Below are positions 37,071 to 45,755 of a stretch of DNA of 64,000 nt, one piece after another. How positions within the stretch are numbered: the stretch's first letter is position 1; each line of letters starts with the position of its first letter. Position numbers and translations under genes: made by a program. Source of the DNA: JAJXWB01 sp046349215. Its GTDB lineage: Bacteria; Pseudomonadota; Alphaproteobacteria; Rhizobiales; Beijerinckiaceae. The DNA is taken from contig JAXMCV010000003.1 in assembly GCA_046349215.1 (NCBI GenBank), positions 558,001 through 622,000 on the forward strand, in the 5' to 3' direction. The notes beneath the pieces were generated by a model. The model had not been told where the DNA came from. It saw only the letters and a program-made list of their open reading frames with translations, and did no database searches.

Positions 37071-38147
37071 TCAGGCGCCGGCCTTCTTCGCGAAAGACCA
37101 GGAAGCTTCCGCCAGCGGACGAATTCGCTTGATCGTCTGCTGCGCCTGAGCGCTGGCGGCCGTACCGTCGCGCACGCGGCCGGCGATACCTTGCAGGATA
37201 CCGACGATACGGAACAGGTTGTAGGCGAAGTACCAGTCGAGGTTCGGCAGGCCTGGCCTGTTTGTCGCCTTGCAGTAGATGGCGACGACTTCCTCCAGCG
37301 ACGGAATGCCGAGTGCAGCGATATCGACGCCGCCCAACCCGCTGCGACCATCGGGCGGCAGCAGCCACGAGCACAGAAAATAGGTGAAGTCGGCCAACGG
37401 ATCGCCGAGCGTCGCCAGCTCCCAGTCGAGCACCGCGACGACGCGCTGCGCGTCGCGCGCGAAAATCATGTTGTCGAGGCGATAGTCGCCGTGGACGACC
37501 GAAGTTCGCTCCTGTTCCGGGACCGAGTTCGGGAGGAAGGCGATCAGACGCTCGACCGTCTCGTTCTTTTCGGTTTCGGAAGCGCGGTACTGCTTCGTCC
37601 ACCGGTCGATCTGGCGCGCGAAATAATTTCCTGTCTTGCCGAAATCGGCGAGACCGATCTCGTTGTAGTCGAGCTGGTGCAGACGGGCGAGCGTTTCGAC
37701 TTCAGCGGTGAAGATCTCGCCACGTTGCGCGTTGCTCAGGCCCGGAAGCTGCGCGTTCCAGAAGATGCGGCCCTCGACGGCGTCCATGATGTAGAACATC
37801 GAGCCGATCACGCCGTCGTCAGTGCAGAGCGCCCAGGGCTTCGCGACCGGATAGCCGGTCGGGTACAGCGCCGAGATCACGCGGAATTCCCGGTCGACCG
37901 CATGCGCCGACGGCAGGAGCTTGCCCATCGGTTTGCGTCGCAGCACGTAGGAATGGCCGGGCGTGTCGAGCCTGTAGCTCGGGTTCGACTGGCCGCCCTT
38001 GAATTGCGAAACCGTCAGCGGCCCTTTGTAGCCGCTGACGTTTTCCTGCATCCAGAGCGCGAGGCGCGCCTCGTCGAAACGATGGCGCTCCTCGACCGGC
38101 TTGGTTCCGCTGAAAACGGACTCGGCCGACGCGCTCTGTTCGCTCAT
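37071..38147 (-). CDS. APH-type phosphotransferase linked to acyl-CoA dehydrogenase (ACAD10/11 or LvaA-like)
   Basis: 358 residues of the aminoglycoside phosphotransferase/choline kinase fold. Motifs are FKGGQSNPSYRL (nucleotide loop), YVLRRKP (lysine), VVHGDYRLDNMIF (Brenner motif with catalytic Asp) and VLDWELATLGDPLADF (metal-binding Asp). This subfamily corresponds to the kinase half of animal ACAD10/ACAD11 and to LvaA, which phosphorylate 4-hydroxyacyl-CoA before dehydration. The ATG overlaps the stop of the upstream acyl-CoA dehydrogenase by one base (TAATG), so the two are co-translated. The 4-hydroxyacyl-CoA role is inference from family and pairing. Confidence 0.88.
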   Translation of the reverse strand: MSEQSASAESVFSGTKPVEERHRFDEARLALWMQENVSGYKGPLTVSQFKGGQSNPSYRLDTPGHSYVLRRKPMGKLLPSAHAVDREFRVISALYPTGYPVAKPWALCTDDGVIGSMFYIMDAVEGRIFWNAQLPGLSNAQRGEIFTAEVETLARLHQLDYNEIGLADFGKTGNYFARQIDRWTKQYRASETEKNETVERLIAFLPNSVPEQERTSVVHGDYRLDNMIFARDAQRVVAVLDWELATLGDPLADFTYFLCSWLLPPDGRSGLGGVDIAALGIPSLEEVVAIYCKATNRPGLPNLDWYFAYNLFRIVGILQGIAGRVRDGTAASAQAQQTIKRIRPLAEASWSFAKKAGA

Positions 38148-39394
38148 TACGCCTTGATCTCCCGGTTGGTGTACTTGCGCATTTCCATCTGCGCGATCTG
38201 GCGGTTGTGCACCTCGTCCGGGCCGTCGGCGATGCGGAGCGAGCGAATGCCGGCATAGGCCTTGGCGAGACCGAAGTCGGTCGTCACGCCGCCGCCGCCA
38301 TGCGCCTGAATCGCGTCGTCGATGATCTTGAGCGCGATGCGCGGACCCGCGACCTTGATCATGGCGATTTCGAGCTTGGCGTGCTTGTTGCCGACCTTGT
38401 CCATCATGTCGGCGGCCTTGAGCGTCAGCAGGCGCGTCATTTCGATATCGGTGCGCGCTTCGGCGATACGCTGCTCCCAGATCGACTGTTCGGATACCTT
38501 CTTGCCGAAGGCGACGCGCGACTGCAGGCGCTTGACCATCTTTTCCAGAGCGGCTTCCGCGACGCCGATCGTGCGCATGCAATGATGGATGCGGCCCGGG
38601 CCGAGGCGGCCCTGCGCGATCTCGAAGCCGCGGCCTTCGCCGAGGATCAGATTTTCTGCGGGAACACGCACGTTGTCGAAGATCACTTCGCCATGGCCAT
38701 GCGGAGCGTCGTCGAAGCCGAAGACCGGGAGCATGCGAAGGATCTTCACGCCGGGCGTGTCGAGCGGCACGAGGATCTGCGATTGCTGCTCGTGGCGGGG
38801 CTTCGACGTATCCGTCTTGCCCATCAGGATGCCGATCTTGCAGCGCGGGTCGCCGACGCCGGACGACCACCACTTGCGGCCGTTGATGACGTAATGATCG
38901 CCGTCGCGCTTGATGGACGTCTCGATGTTGGTGGCGTCGGAGGACGCGACGAGCGGCTCCGTCATGAAGAAGACGGAACGGATCTCGCCGGCCATCAGCG
39001 GCCGCAGCCATTGGTCCTTCTGCTTCTTGGTGCCGTAGCGGTGCAGCACTTCCATATTGCCGGTGTCGGGCGCCGAGCAATTGAAGACTTCCGAGCCGAA
39101 GGACACCTTGCCCATCTGCTCCGAGCACATCGCGTATTCGAGGTTGGTCAGGCCCGCGCCCTGATATTCCGGCGTATCGTGATCAGCATTGGGCGCCAGG
39201 AACAGGTTCCAGAGACCTTCCGCCTTGGCCTTGGCCTTCAGTTCCTCGAGGATCGGAACGACCTGCCAGCGATTGGCGCCAAAGGCGGCCATCTGCTCGT
39301 CGTAGACGGGCACGGCCGGATAGACGTGCTTGTTCATGAAAGCGACGACGCGGTCACGCCATTCGGTTTCGCGCGGGGTGAGTGTGAAATCCAC
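38147..39394 (-). CDS. Acyl-CoA dehydrogenase
   Basis: 415-residue flavoprotein of the acyl-CoA dehydrogenase family. Characteristic segments are FFMTEPLVASSDATNIET (flavin-binding), VINGRKWWSSGVGDPRC, GPGRIHHCMRTIGVAEAALEKM and the C-terminal AIQAHGGGGVTTDFGLA. Compared with chain-length specific enzymes, the C-terminal region resembles ACAD10/11-type partners. I chose GTG 39394 after GAGAGGAAG; an upstream ATG at 39505 has no ribosome site and reads unconserved residues. The coupled phosphotransferase is translated from the overlapping TAATG. Confidence 0.92.
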   Translation of the reverse strand: MDFTLTPRETEWRDRVVAFMNKHVYPAVPVYDEQMAAFGANRWQVVPILEELKAKAKAEGLWNLFLAPNADHDTPEYQGAGLTNLEYAMCSEQMGKVSFGSEVFNCSAPDTGNMEVLHRYGTKKQKDQWLRPLMAGEIRSVFFMTEPLVASSDATNIETSIKRDGDHYVINGRKWWSSGVGDPRCKIGILMGKTDTSKPRHEQQSQILVPLDTPGVKILRMLPVFGFDDAPHGHGEVIFDNVRVPAENLILGEGRGFEIAQGRLGPGRIHHCMRTIGVAEAALEKMVKRLQSRVAFGKKVSEQSIWEQRIAEARTDIEMTRLLTLKAADMMDKVGNKHAKLEIAMIKVAGPRIALKIIDDAIQAHGGGGVTTDFGLAKAYAGIRSLRIADGPDEVHNRQIAQMEMRKYTNREIKA

Positions 39395-39514
39395 GGGCTT
39401 CCTCTCCGTATTATGATCGTTTAGGGGGCATTCCAGATCGAAGGTCCTACCCGACGCTTCGTATTGTCCGACAAAATGGTAACAGGATCGACGGAGCGAG
39501 GGCAACCCTTTCGC

Positions 39515-40738
39515 TCAGCTTCCGGATTCCGAAGAGGCGGCGGACGGCAGCAGGAAATAGCTGAGGCCGGCGAGTAGCGCGATGATCGGCAACAGCGTCG
39601 AAACGGCGCCGACCGGATCGCCGAAAATCGCTGCGGCCAGCGCCGATCCGAGAAAGCCGCCGCCCATCTGCATGAAACCGATCAACGAGGAAGCCGCGCC
39701 GGCGATCCTGGGAAAATGCGAGAGGGCCGAGGTCATCGTCCCGGGCGTGACGAAGGGCAGGCCGAACACCCAAAGCATTGCCGGGAGCATGAAGGACAGG
39801 AGGTGCGGGGTCGCGAAGGCGCGAGCCATCGCAAATCCCGCTCCCGACAGGGCGATGATGACGATGCCGTAGGGCACGAGGCGACGGGCGTTGATGCGCC
39901 TGAGCAGGCGGCCGACCAACAGGTTTCCGGCAACCAGCGCGGCCGTCTGAATGACCATGACAAGCGCATACTGGATGGGCGTGAGGCCGAGCCGCTCGAT
40001 GAGAACGAAGGGCAGGAGCGACGGCAAGGTGTAGATGCCGCCGAGGACCAGCCCCATGAGCGCGGCCGGACCGACGAACCGGCGGTCGGTCAGCAACGTG
40101 AGATAGTTCGCCGCAATGCGGCCTGGCCGAGCCAAGGCCCGATCGATCGTGTGATTGGTCTCCGGCATCAGCAGATAGACGATCGAGACCACAACGACCG
40201 CATAAACGAACATGAGAACGAAGATCGAGCGCCAGTCGGCGAACGTCAGGAGCAGGCTGCCGACGGCCGGCGAGAAGGCCGGCACCAGCCCGACAAGCAG
40301 CCCGATGCGGTTCATGATGCGGGCCGATGTCTGACCGACGAACAGGTCCCGGACGATGGCCCGCGACGTGGCGATGCCCGCTGCCGCGCCGACCCCCTGG
40401 AGGGCGCGTCCGGTCTGCAGGACCAGGATGGTCGGCGCCAGCAGGGCGATCAGGCTGCCGAGGAAGTAGATCGAGAAGAAGGCGAGCGCGACCGGCCGCC
40501 TGCCGTAGGCGTCCGACAACGGGCCGGCGACGAGCTGGGCGAGGCAGAACCCGAGAAAGTAGATCGTCAGGCTCGCCTTCACCGCGGCTTCCGTCGTGGC
40601 GAAGGTCGAGACCAGAGTCGGCAGGGCCGGCGTATAGAGCGCCAGACTGAGCGGTCCAAGCGCAATCATCAGCGCACTGAGCAGCGACGTGCGCCGCTCG
40701 TCGAGGTCTGACCAGCGCTCGCGCCAGTCCGGATTCAC
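39515..40738 (-). CDS. MFS multidrug exporter, Bcr/CflA type
   Basis: 407 residues and about 12 transmembrane helices. The first loop motif LVAGPLSDAYGRRPVAL is the MFS motif A, and ALYTPALPTL plus LQGVGAAAGIATSRAIVRDLF are typical of the Bcr/CflA drug-resistance group. It probably exports a toxic compound by proton antiport; the substrate is unknown. The start is GTG 40738, overlapping the stop of the upstream SDR gene as GTGA, so it is coupled to that gene rather than to the acyl-CoA dehydrogenase 120 bp downstream. Confidence 0.88.
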   Translation of the reverse strand: MNPDWRERWSDLDERRTSLLSALMIALGPLSLALYTPALPTLVSTFATTEAAVKASLTIYFLGFCLAQLVAGPLSDAYGRRPVALAFFSIYFLGSLIALLAPTILVLQTGRALQGVGAAAGIATSRAIVRDLFVGQTSARIMNRIGLLVGLVPAFSPAVGSLLLTFADWRSIFVLMFVYAVVVVSIVYLLMPETNHTIDRALARPGRIAANYLTLLTDRRFVGPAALMGLVLGGIYTLPSLLPFVLIERLGLTPIQYALVMVIQTAALVAGNLLVGRLLRRINARRLVPYGIVIIALSGAGFAMARAFATPHLLSFMLPAMLWVFGLPFVTPGTMTSALSHFPRIAGAASSLIGFMQMGGGFLGSALAAAIFGDPVGAVSTLLPIIALLAGLSYFLLPSAASSESGS

Positions 40739-41523
40739 TTCCGGGCCTGGCCCAGCGCCCGCTGCAATTTCGCCATGCCGCCGATCCAGCGCGAATAATC
40801 CTCCGTCTTCTTGCGCATGTATCCGAGCACCTGCGGATGCGGCAGGATTTCAAATCGCTCCTGGTCGATCGCCTCCACGACGTGTTCGGCCACCTGTTCC
40901 GGCGTCAGGACGCCATCGACGTTCTGGGAGCCCTCGCCGGCGCGCCGCAGCAAGGGCGTGTCGACCGCCTGCGGACAGAGCACCGAGACACGAATGCCCT
41001 GGTCGCGGTGCGTGATCGCCAGAATTTCGGCAAATCCGACCGCTGCGTGCTTGGTCACGCCGTAGACTGCGTTGCCGATCTGGTTGAGCAGGCCGGCGGC
41101 CGAAGCCGTGTTCATGAAATAGCCCTCGCCGCGCCTGATCATGTGCGGCAGGCAGGCGCGCGCGGCATAGACGTGGGCCATGAGGTTCACTTCCCAGCCG
41201 CGCTGCCACTGATCGTTGGGCTGCGACGTCGCGTCGTCTGGCCTGCCGCCGAAATCGCCGATGCCCGCGTTGGAACAAAAGATCGAGATGGGGCCGACAT
41301 TCCTCTCGACCTCCTCGACGATGCGCTGGATCTCGGGCTCCTTCGATACATCGCAAGCATAGGCGATTCCGCCGATCGCATCGGCGACCTTCTTCGCGCC
41401 CTCGCCATTTCGGTCCACGACGATGACTTTGGCCGCGCCTTCCTTCGCAAATCTTTCGCACAGGCCCTTGCCGATCCCGTCCGCGCCGCCGGTGACGACC
41501 GCGATTCTGCCCTTGATCTTCAT
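40735..41523 (-). CDS. Short-chain dehydrogenase/reductase (SDR)
   Basis: 262 residues of a classical SDR: TGGADGIGKGLCERF, NAGIGDFG, MNTASAAGL with the catalytic serine, and YGVTKHAAV as the YxxxK motif. The substrate loop (PQAVDTPLLRRAGEG) and a C-terminal cap ending YMRKKTEDYSRWIGGM resemble SDRs found in acyl-CoA or steroid-like catabolic regions. GAGGAGGAAGC precedes ATG 41523. It is the first gene of a pair with the MFS exporter and is divergent from the enoyl-CoA hydratase. Confidence 0.88.
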   Translation of the reverse strand: MKIKGRIAVVTGGADGIGKGLCERFAKEGAAKVIVVDRNGEGAKKVADAIGGIAYACDVSKEPEIQRIVEEVERNVGPISIFCSNAGIGDFGGRPDDATSQPNDQWQRGWEVNLMAHVYAARACLPHMIRRGEGYFMNTASAAGLLNQIGNAVYGVTKHAAVGFAEILAITHRDQGIRVSVLCPQAVDTPLLRRAGEGSQNVDGVLTPEQVAEHVVEAIDQERFEILPHPQVLGYMRKKTEDYSRWIGGMAKLQRALGQARK

Positions 41524-41673
41524 GCTTCCTCCTCGCGGTCAGCGCCGCCTTGTCGTTATAGTCCCGAAAATCGTATCCGCATCTGCATGTCGCGCTCAAG
41601 GCGCCATGCGAAATACGCCGATCTCGACGCAACCGGGGCTTGCCTGCATCATGGGCGCAGCCGAAGACGGAGG

Positions 41674-42474
41674 ATGGAATTGAGCGGGCAGGCCAAAGTC
41701 GACCTTCACATCGAAAGCAGGCACGGCGGCAAGATCGCCTTCGTCACGATCGACAATGCGACCAAGCTGAACGCGCTGAGTTCGCCTGTCATGGAGGATT
41801 TTGTCGCACAGGTCGAGAAGGCCGGCGGCGATCCGGATATGCGCGCGATCGTCGTCACGGGCGCCGGCGCGCGCGCCTTCGTCGGCGGCGCCGATATCAG
41901 CGAAATGGCAGGCCTCGATCCGGCAAGGGCGCGCGCCTTCATCACGCGCGTCCACGGATGTTGCGCGGTCGTGCGACGCTGCCCGGTTCCGGTGATCGCC
42001 CGAGTGAACGGCCATTGCTACGGCGCCGGCATGGAGCTGGCGGCGGCCTGCGACATGCGGATTTCCGCCCGAACCGCGCGCTACGGTATGCCTGAGGTCA
42101 AACTCGGAATTCCTTCCGTTGTCGAAGCCGCAGTGCTGCCGCAGCTCATCGGATGGGGCAGGACGCGCGAATTGCTGCTGCTCGGCGACACCTATCCTGC
42201 CGAAGAGTGCGCCGGCTGGGGGTTTCTGGAGCGCGTCGTCGACGATGGCGCTCTCGATGCGGAAGTCGACAGGGCGCTCGAAGCGCTGGTCGCTTGCGGC
42301 GCGAACGCGCTGCGGCTTCAGAAGGAACTGATTACAAGGTGGGAAACGCAGCCGCTTCCGCAGGCGATCGCGACAGGCATCGACACGTTCGCACGCGCAT
42401 ACGAGAGCGACGAGCCGCGCGTCATGATGGAGCAATTCCTGAAACATCAGTTGGAGCGGAAGGCTAGGAAGTAG
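41674..42474 (+). CDS. Enoyl-CoA hydratase/isomerase family protein
   Basis: About 266 residues of the crotonase fold. The CoA-binding motif is IDNATKLNALSSPVMEDF. GGADISEMA and HCYGAGMELAAACDMRI form the oxyanion hole. The two catalytic acids of true enoyl-CoA hydratase should lie near GMPEVKLGIPS; one glutamate is visible there. Two starts are possible: ATG 41674, with GGAGG touching it, and TTG 41680, at ideal spacing from the same GGAGG. The reaction may be hydration or isomerisation of an acyl-CoA; context with acyl-CoA genes supports beta-oxidation type work. Confidence 0.88.
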   Translation: MELSGQAKVDLHIESRHGGKIAFVTIDNATKLNALSSPVMEDFVAQVEKAGGDPDMRAIVVTGAGARAFVGGADISEMAGLDPARARAFITRVHGCCAVVRRCPVPVIARVNGHCYGAGMELAAACDMRISARTARYGMPEVKLGIPSVVEAAVLPQLIGWGRTRELLLLGDTYPAEECAGWGFLERVVDDGALDAEVDRALEALVACGANALRLQKELITRWETQPLPQAIATGIDTFARAYESDEPRVMMEQFLKHQLERKARK

Positions 42475-42501
42475 CGTGCTCTTTCCGGCGGACCTTACGC
42501 G

Positions 42502-43182
42502 ATGATTCCTTGGGTTCTGATCGACACTGCGACCATCCCGGGCGCCCCGGGCAAGCTTCGGCTCATGCAGCGCGGCGCGGAATTCTCTATCCGGCTCGAT
42601 GACAACGAGTTGATGAGTTCGCGGCTCAGCGGCTCGGAGCAGGCGCTCGCTACGCTCACCTGCGAGCGGCTTGCGAACGTGTCGCGCGCACGGGTCCTGA
42701 TCGGTGGATTAGGCATGGGTTTCACGTTGCGCGCCGCGCAATCCATCCTCGGCGCGGATGCGGAAATCATCGTGGCGGAACTCTTGCCGGCGGTCGTAGC
42801 CTGGGCTCGCGGTCCAATGACGCAAGTGTACGGCGCCAGCCTGAATGATGCGCGCGTCGACATCCGTGAAACAGATGTGGGCGCTCTCATTCGGCAGGGC
42901 GTCGCGCAATACGACGCAATCCTGCTCGACGTCGACAATGGACCAGACGGTCTGACACGGCAGGGCAACGACGCGCTCTACACATCCAGCGGATTGCGCG
43001 CTGCGCACAAGGCGCTTCGGCCGGGCGGCGTGCTGGCGGTGTGGTCGTCTGGCCCTGACGCCACATTCACGAAACGTCTCCGGAACGCCGCATTCCTGGT
43101 GACCGAAAACTCGGTTCGCGCGAATGGCAAGCGTGGCGGCGCGCGGCACGTCATCTGGATCGCGACGCGACCGGCGCGCTAG
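42502..43182 (+). CDS. Spermidine synthase-like methyltransferase-fold protein
   Basis: 226 residues of a Rossmann methyltransferase fold with the spermidine synthase pattern: VLIGGLGMGFTLRAA (nucleotide loop), EIIVAELLPAVVAWA (acidic strand), YDAILLDVDNGPDGL in the active-site loop, and PGGVLAVWSSGPD. The substrate-binding N-terminal beta region of true spermidine synthase is short, so polyamine synthesis is not certain. It lies 27 bp after the enoyl-CoA hydratase and 18 bp before the convergent gyrB stop. Confidence 0.85.
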   Translation: MIPWVLIDTATIPGAPGKLRLMQRGAEFSIRLDDNELMSSRLSGSEQALATLTCERLANVSRARVLIGGLGMGFTLRAAQSILGADAEIIVAELLPAVVAWARGPMTQVYGASLNDARVDIRETDVGALIRQGVAQYDAILLDVDNGPDGLTRQGNDALYTSSGLRAAHKALRPGGVLAVWSSGPDATFTKRLRNAAFLVTENSVRANGKRGGARHVIWIATRPAR

Positions 43183-43200
43183 ATCACGCCGCCATTGCGA

Positions 43201-45642
43201 TCAGACGTCGAGATTCGCGACGCTCAGCGCGTTGTCCTGGATGAACTCGCGACGCGGTTCGACAATGTCGCCCATCAGCTTGACGAAAATGTCATCGGCC
43301 TCGTCGCCCTCGCGCACCTTGACCTGCAGGAGCGATCGCGCATCACGGTCCAGCGTCGTCTCCCACAATTGCTCTGCGTTCATCTCGCCCAGGCCCTTGT
43401 AGCGCTGGATCGACAGGCCCTTGCGGCCGAGCGTGTTCATCGCGTCGTACAGCGCCACCGGACCGTCGAGCGCGATTTCCTCGCCACGACGAACGAGTTT
43501 GGCCGGCGAGGAGAAAACGTCGCCGAGCGGCGCCGAACGCTCCGAAAGCTTGCGCGCTTCGCTCGAAGAGAGCAGCGCGGAATCGAGCGTCACAGCCTGG
43601 GCGACGCCACGCAACGTGCGTCGGAAAACATAATTCCCATTCTCTGCGGCGCCCGTCCAGCCGCGCTCGGTCTCCTCGGCGCTGCGATCGAGTCGCGCAG
43701 CCACCTCGTCGGCCAGACGCCGCGCTTCGGCCTCGTCGCCTGGAACGGGCCGCAAAGCGCCGGATACCGCAGCCTGCTCGACGACCTTGCGGTCGTAACG
43801 CGAATGCAGCCCCACGAGAATTTGCCGGAATGCGCGCGCATCCTCCAGCGTGGCGCGAAGATCTGCGCCCGCGCGCTCCTCGCGCGAGGCGAGCCGCAAC
43901 ACAGAGCCCTCCAGCACGGAATCGATCAGGTAATCCTCGAGAGCCCGTTCGTCTTTCAGATATTGCGACGATTTTCCCTTGCTGACCTTGTAGAGCGGCG
44001 CCTGGGCTATGTAGAGGTGACCGCGCTCGATGATGGACGGCATCTGGCGGTAGAAGAACGTCAGGATCAGCGTGCGTATATGCGCGCCGTCGACGTCCGC
44101 GTCGGTCATGATGATGATCTTGTGATAGCGCAGCTTGTCAGGATTGAATTCGTCGCGACCTATGCCCGTCCCGAGCGCCGTAATCAGCGTCCCGATCTGT
44201 TCGGAGCCCAGCATCTTGTCGAAGCGGGCGCGCTCCACGTTGAGAATCTTGCCGCGCAACGGAAGCACCGCCTGGAATTCGCGATTGCGGCCCTGCTTGG
44301 CCGTGCCGCCCGCCGAATCGCCCTCGACGATGAATATCTCTGCCTTTGCGGGATCGCGTTCCTGACAATCGGCGAGCTTGCCCGGCAGGTTGGCGACGTC
44401 GAGCGCGCCCTTGCGACGCGTGAGTTCGCGCGCCTTGCGCGCCGCCTCGCGCGCCGCCGCGGCTTCCACCACCTTGCCGACGACGGTTTTTGCTTCGGCC
44501 GGATTTTCTTCCAGCCACTGCCCGAGCGTCTCGTTGACGATTCCCTCCACCACCGGACGAACCTCGGAAGAGACCAACTTGTCCTTCGTCTGAGACGAGA
44601 ATTTCGGATCGGGAACCTTGACGGAGAGAACGCAGGTCAATCCTTCGCGACAATCGTCGCCTGTCAGGTCGACCTTCTCGCGCTTGGTCAATCCGGAGGA
44701 ATCTGCATAGCCGGTCACCTGGCGGGTCAAGGCCGCACGAAATCCGGCCAGATGCGTTCCGCCGTCGCGTTGCGGAATGTTGTTTGTGAATGCCAGCACG
44801 TTCTCGTGGTAGGAATCGTTCCACCAGAGCGCGCATTCCACCGTGATCCCGTCGCGCTCGCCGCGCATGAGGATGGGCTTGTCGACCAGCGGCTGCTTGG
44901 CGCGATCGAGATACCGCACGAAGGCCTCGAGCCCGCCTTCGTAGTGCAATTCTTCGCGCCTGATCTCGGCGTGACGCGCATCGGTCAGCACGACGCGCAC
45001 ACCGGAATTCAGGAAGGCCAGCTCGCGGAGCCTGTGTTCGATCGTCGCATAATCGAACTCGATCATCGTGAAGGTTGCAGGGCTGGGCAGGAACGTCACT
45101 TCGGTTCCACGCATCGGCTCGCCGTCGACGAACGGCGCCTGCCCGGTCTCGACCAGCGGCGCAACCGCGTCGCCATGCGCGAATTCGATCGCGTGTTCCT
45201 TGCCGTCGCGCCAGATTCTCAGCCTCAACCAGGTGGAGAGGGCGTTGACGACGGAAACGCCGACGCCGTGAAGTCCGCCGGACACCTTGTAGGAATTCTG
45301 GTCGAACTTTCCGCCGGCGTGCAGCTGGGTCATGATGACCTCGGCCGCCGAGACGCCCTCTTCCGGATGCAAGTCGGTCGGAATGCCGCGGCCGTTGTCG
45401 GTGACGGTGCACGATCCGTCTGCATTCAGCGTCACGGTTACGAGCGACGCGTAGCCGGCCAAAGCTTCGTCGATCGCATTGTCCACCACCTCGTAGATCA
45501 TGTGGTGCAGCCCGGAGCCATCGTCGGTGTCGCCGATGTACATGCCGGGGCGTTTGCGCACGGCGTCGAGGCCGCGCAGCACCTTGATCGACTCCGCGCC
45601 GTACTCGTTCGCGCGGCCGTTCTCGCTGACGTTTTCGTTCAT
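43201..45642 (-). CDS. gyrB: DNA gyrase subunit B
   Basis: 813 residues. The ATPase part has EVVDNAIDEALAG, DNGRGIPTD and GGLHGVGVSVVNAL. The TOPRIM domain has IVEGDSAGGTAKQGRN and MTDADVDGAHIRTL, and the C-terminus ends FIQDNALSVANLDV. With GyrA it introduces negative supercoils. ATG 45642 gives MNENVSENGR. A longer frame to 45678 would add an unconserved proline-rich leader. It lies downstream of recQ across a 113-bp gap in a recF-recQ-gyrB row. Confidence 0.97.
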   Translation of the reverse strand: MNENVSENGRANEYGAESIKVLRGLDAVRKRPGMYIGDTDDGSGLHHMIYEVVDNAIDEALAGYASLVTVTLNADGSCTVTDNGRGIPTDLHPEEGVSAAEVIMTQLHAGGKFDQNSYKVSGGLHGVGVSVVNALSTWLRLRIWRDGKEHAIEFAHGDAVAPLVETGQAPFVDGEPMRGTEVTFLPSPATFTMIEFDYATIEHRLRELAFLNSGVRVVLTDARHAEIRREELHYEGGLEAFVRYLDRAKQPLVDKPILMRGERDGITVECALWWNDSYHENVLAFTNNIPQRDGGTHLAGFRAALTRQVTGYADSSGLTKREKVDLTGDDCREGLTCVLSVKVPDPKFSSQTKDKLVSSEVRPVVEGIVNETLGQWLEENPAEAKTVVGKVVEAAAAREAARKARELTRRKGALDVANLPGKLADCQERDPAKAEIFIVEGDSAGGTAKQGRNREFQAVLPLRGKILNVERARFDKMLGSEQIGTLITALGTGIGRDEFNPDKLRYHKIIIMTDADVDGAHIRTLILTFFYRQMPSIIERGHLYIAQAPLYKVSKGKSSQYLKDERALEDYLIDSVLEGSVLRLASREERAGADLRATLEDARAFRQILVGLHSRYDRKVVEQAAVSGALRPVPGDEAEARRLADEVAARLDRSAEETERGWTGAAENGNYVFRRTLRGVAQAVTLDSALLSSSEARKLSERSAPLGDVFSSPAKLVRRGEEIALDGPVALYDAMNTLGRKGLSIQRYKGLGEMNAEQLWETTLDRDARSLLQVKVREGDEADDIFVKLMGDIVEPRREFIQDNALSVANLDV

Positions 45643-45755
45643 ATTTCCGCTTGGTTCCGGACGGTCTGGCCGACCCATGATTCGCTGCCGGACAGCATAT
45701 CGGAAGCGCCCGGAAATTGCAGGAAAATCATAGCGAAAACCCGAGGTTTTCCACC

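Noticed and set aside
37071..39128. A single 685-codon protein covering the phosphotransferase and part of the dehydrogenase region
   Set aside because: The upstream part is an out-of-frame reading of the acyl-CoA dehydrogenase gene. The phosphotransferase starts at the TAATG overlap at 38147.
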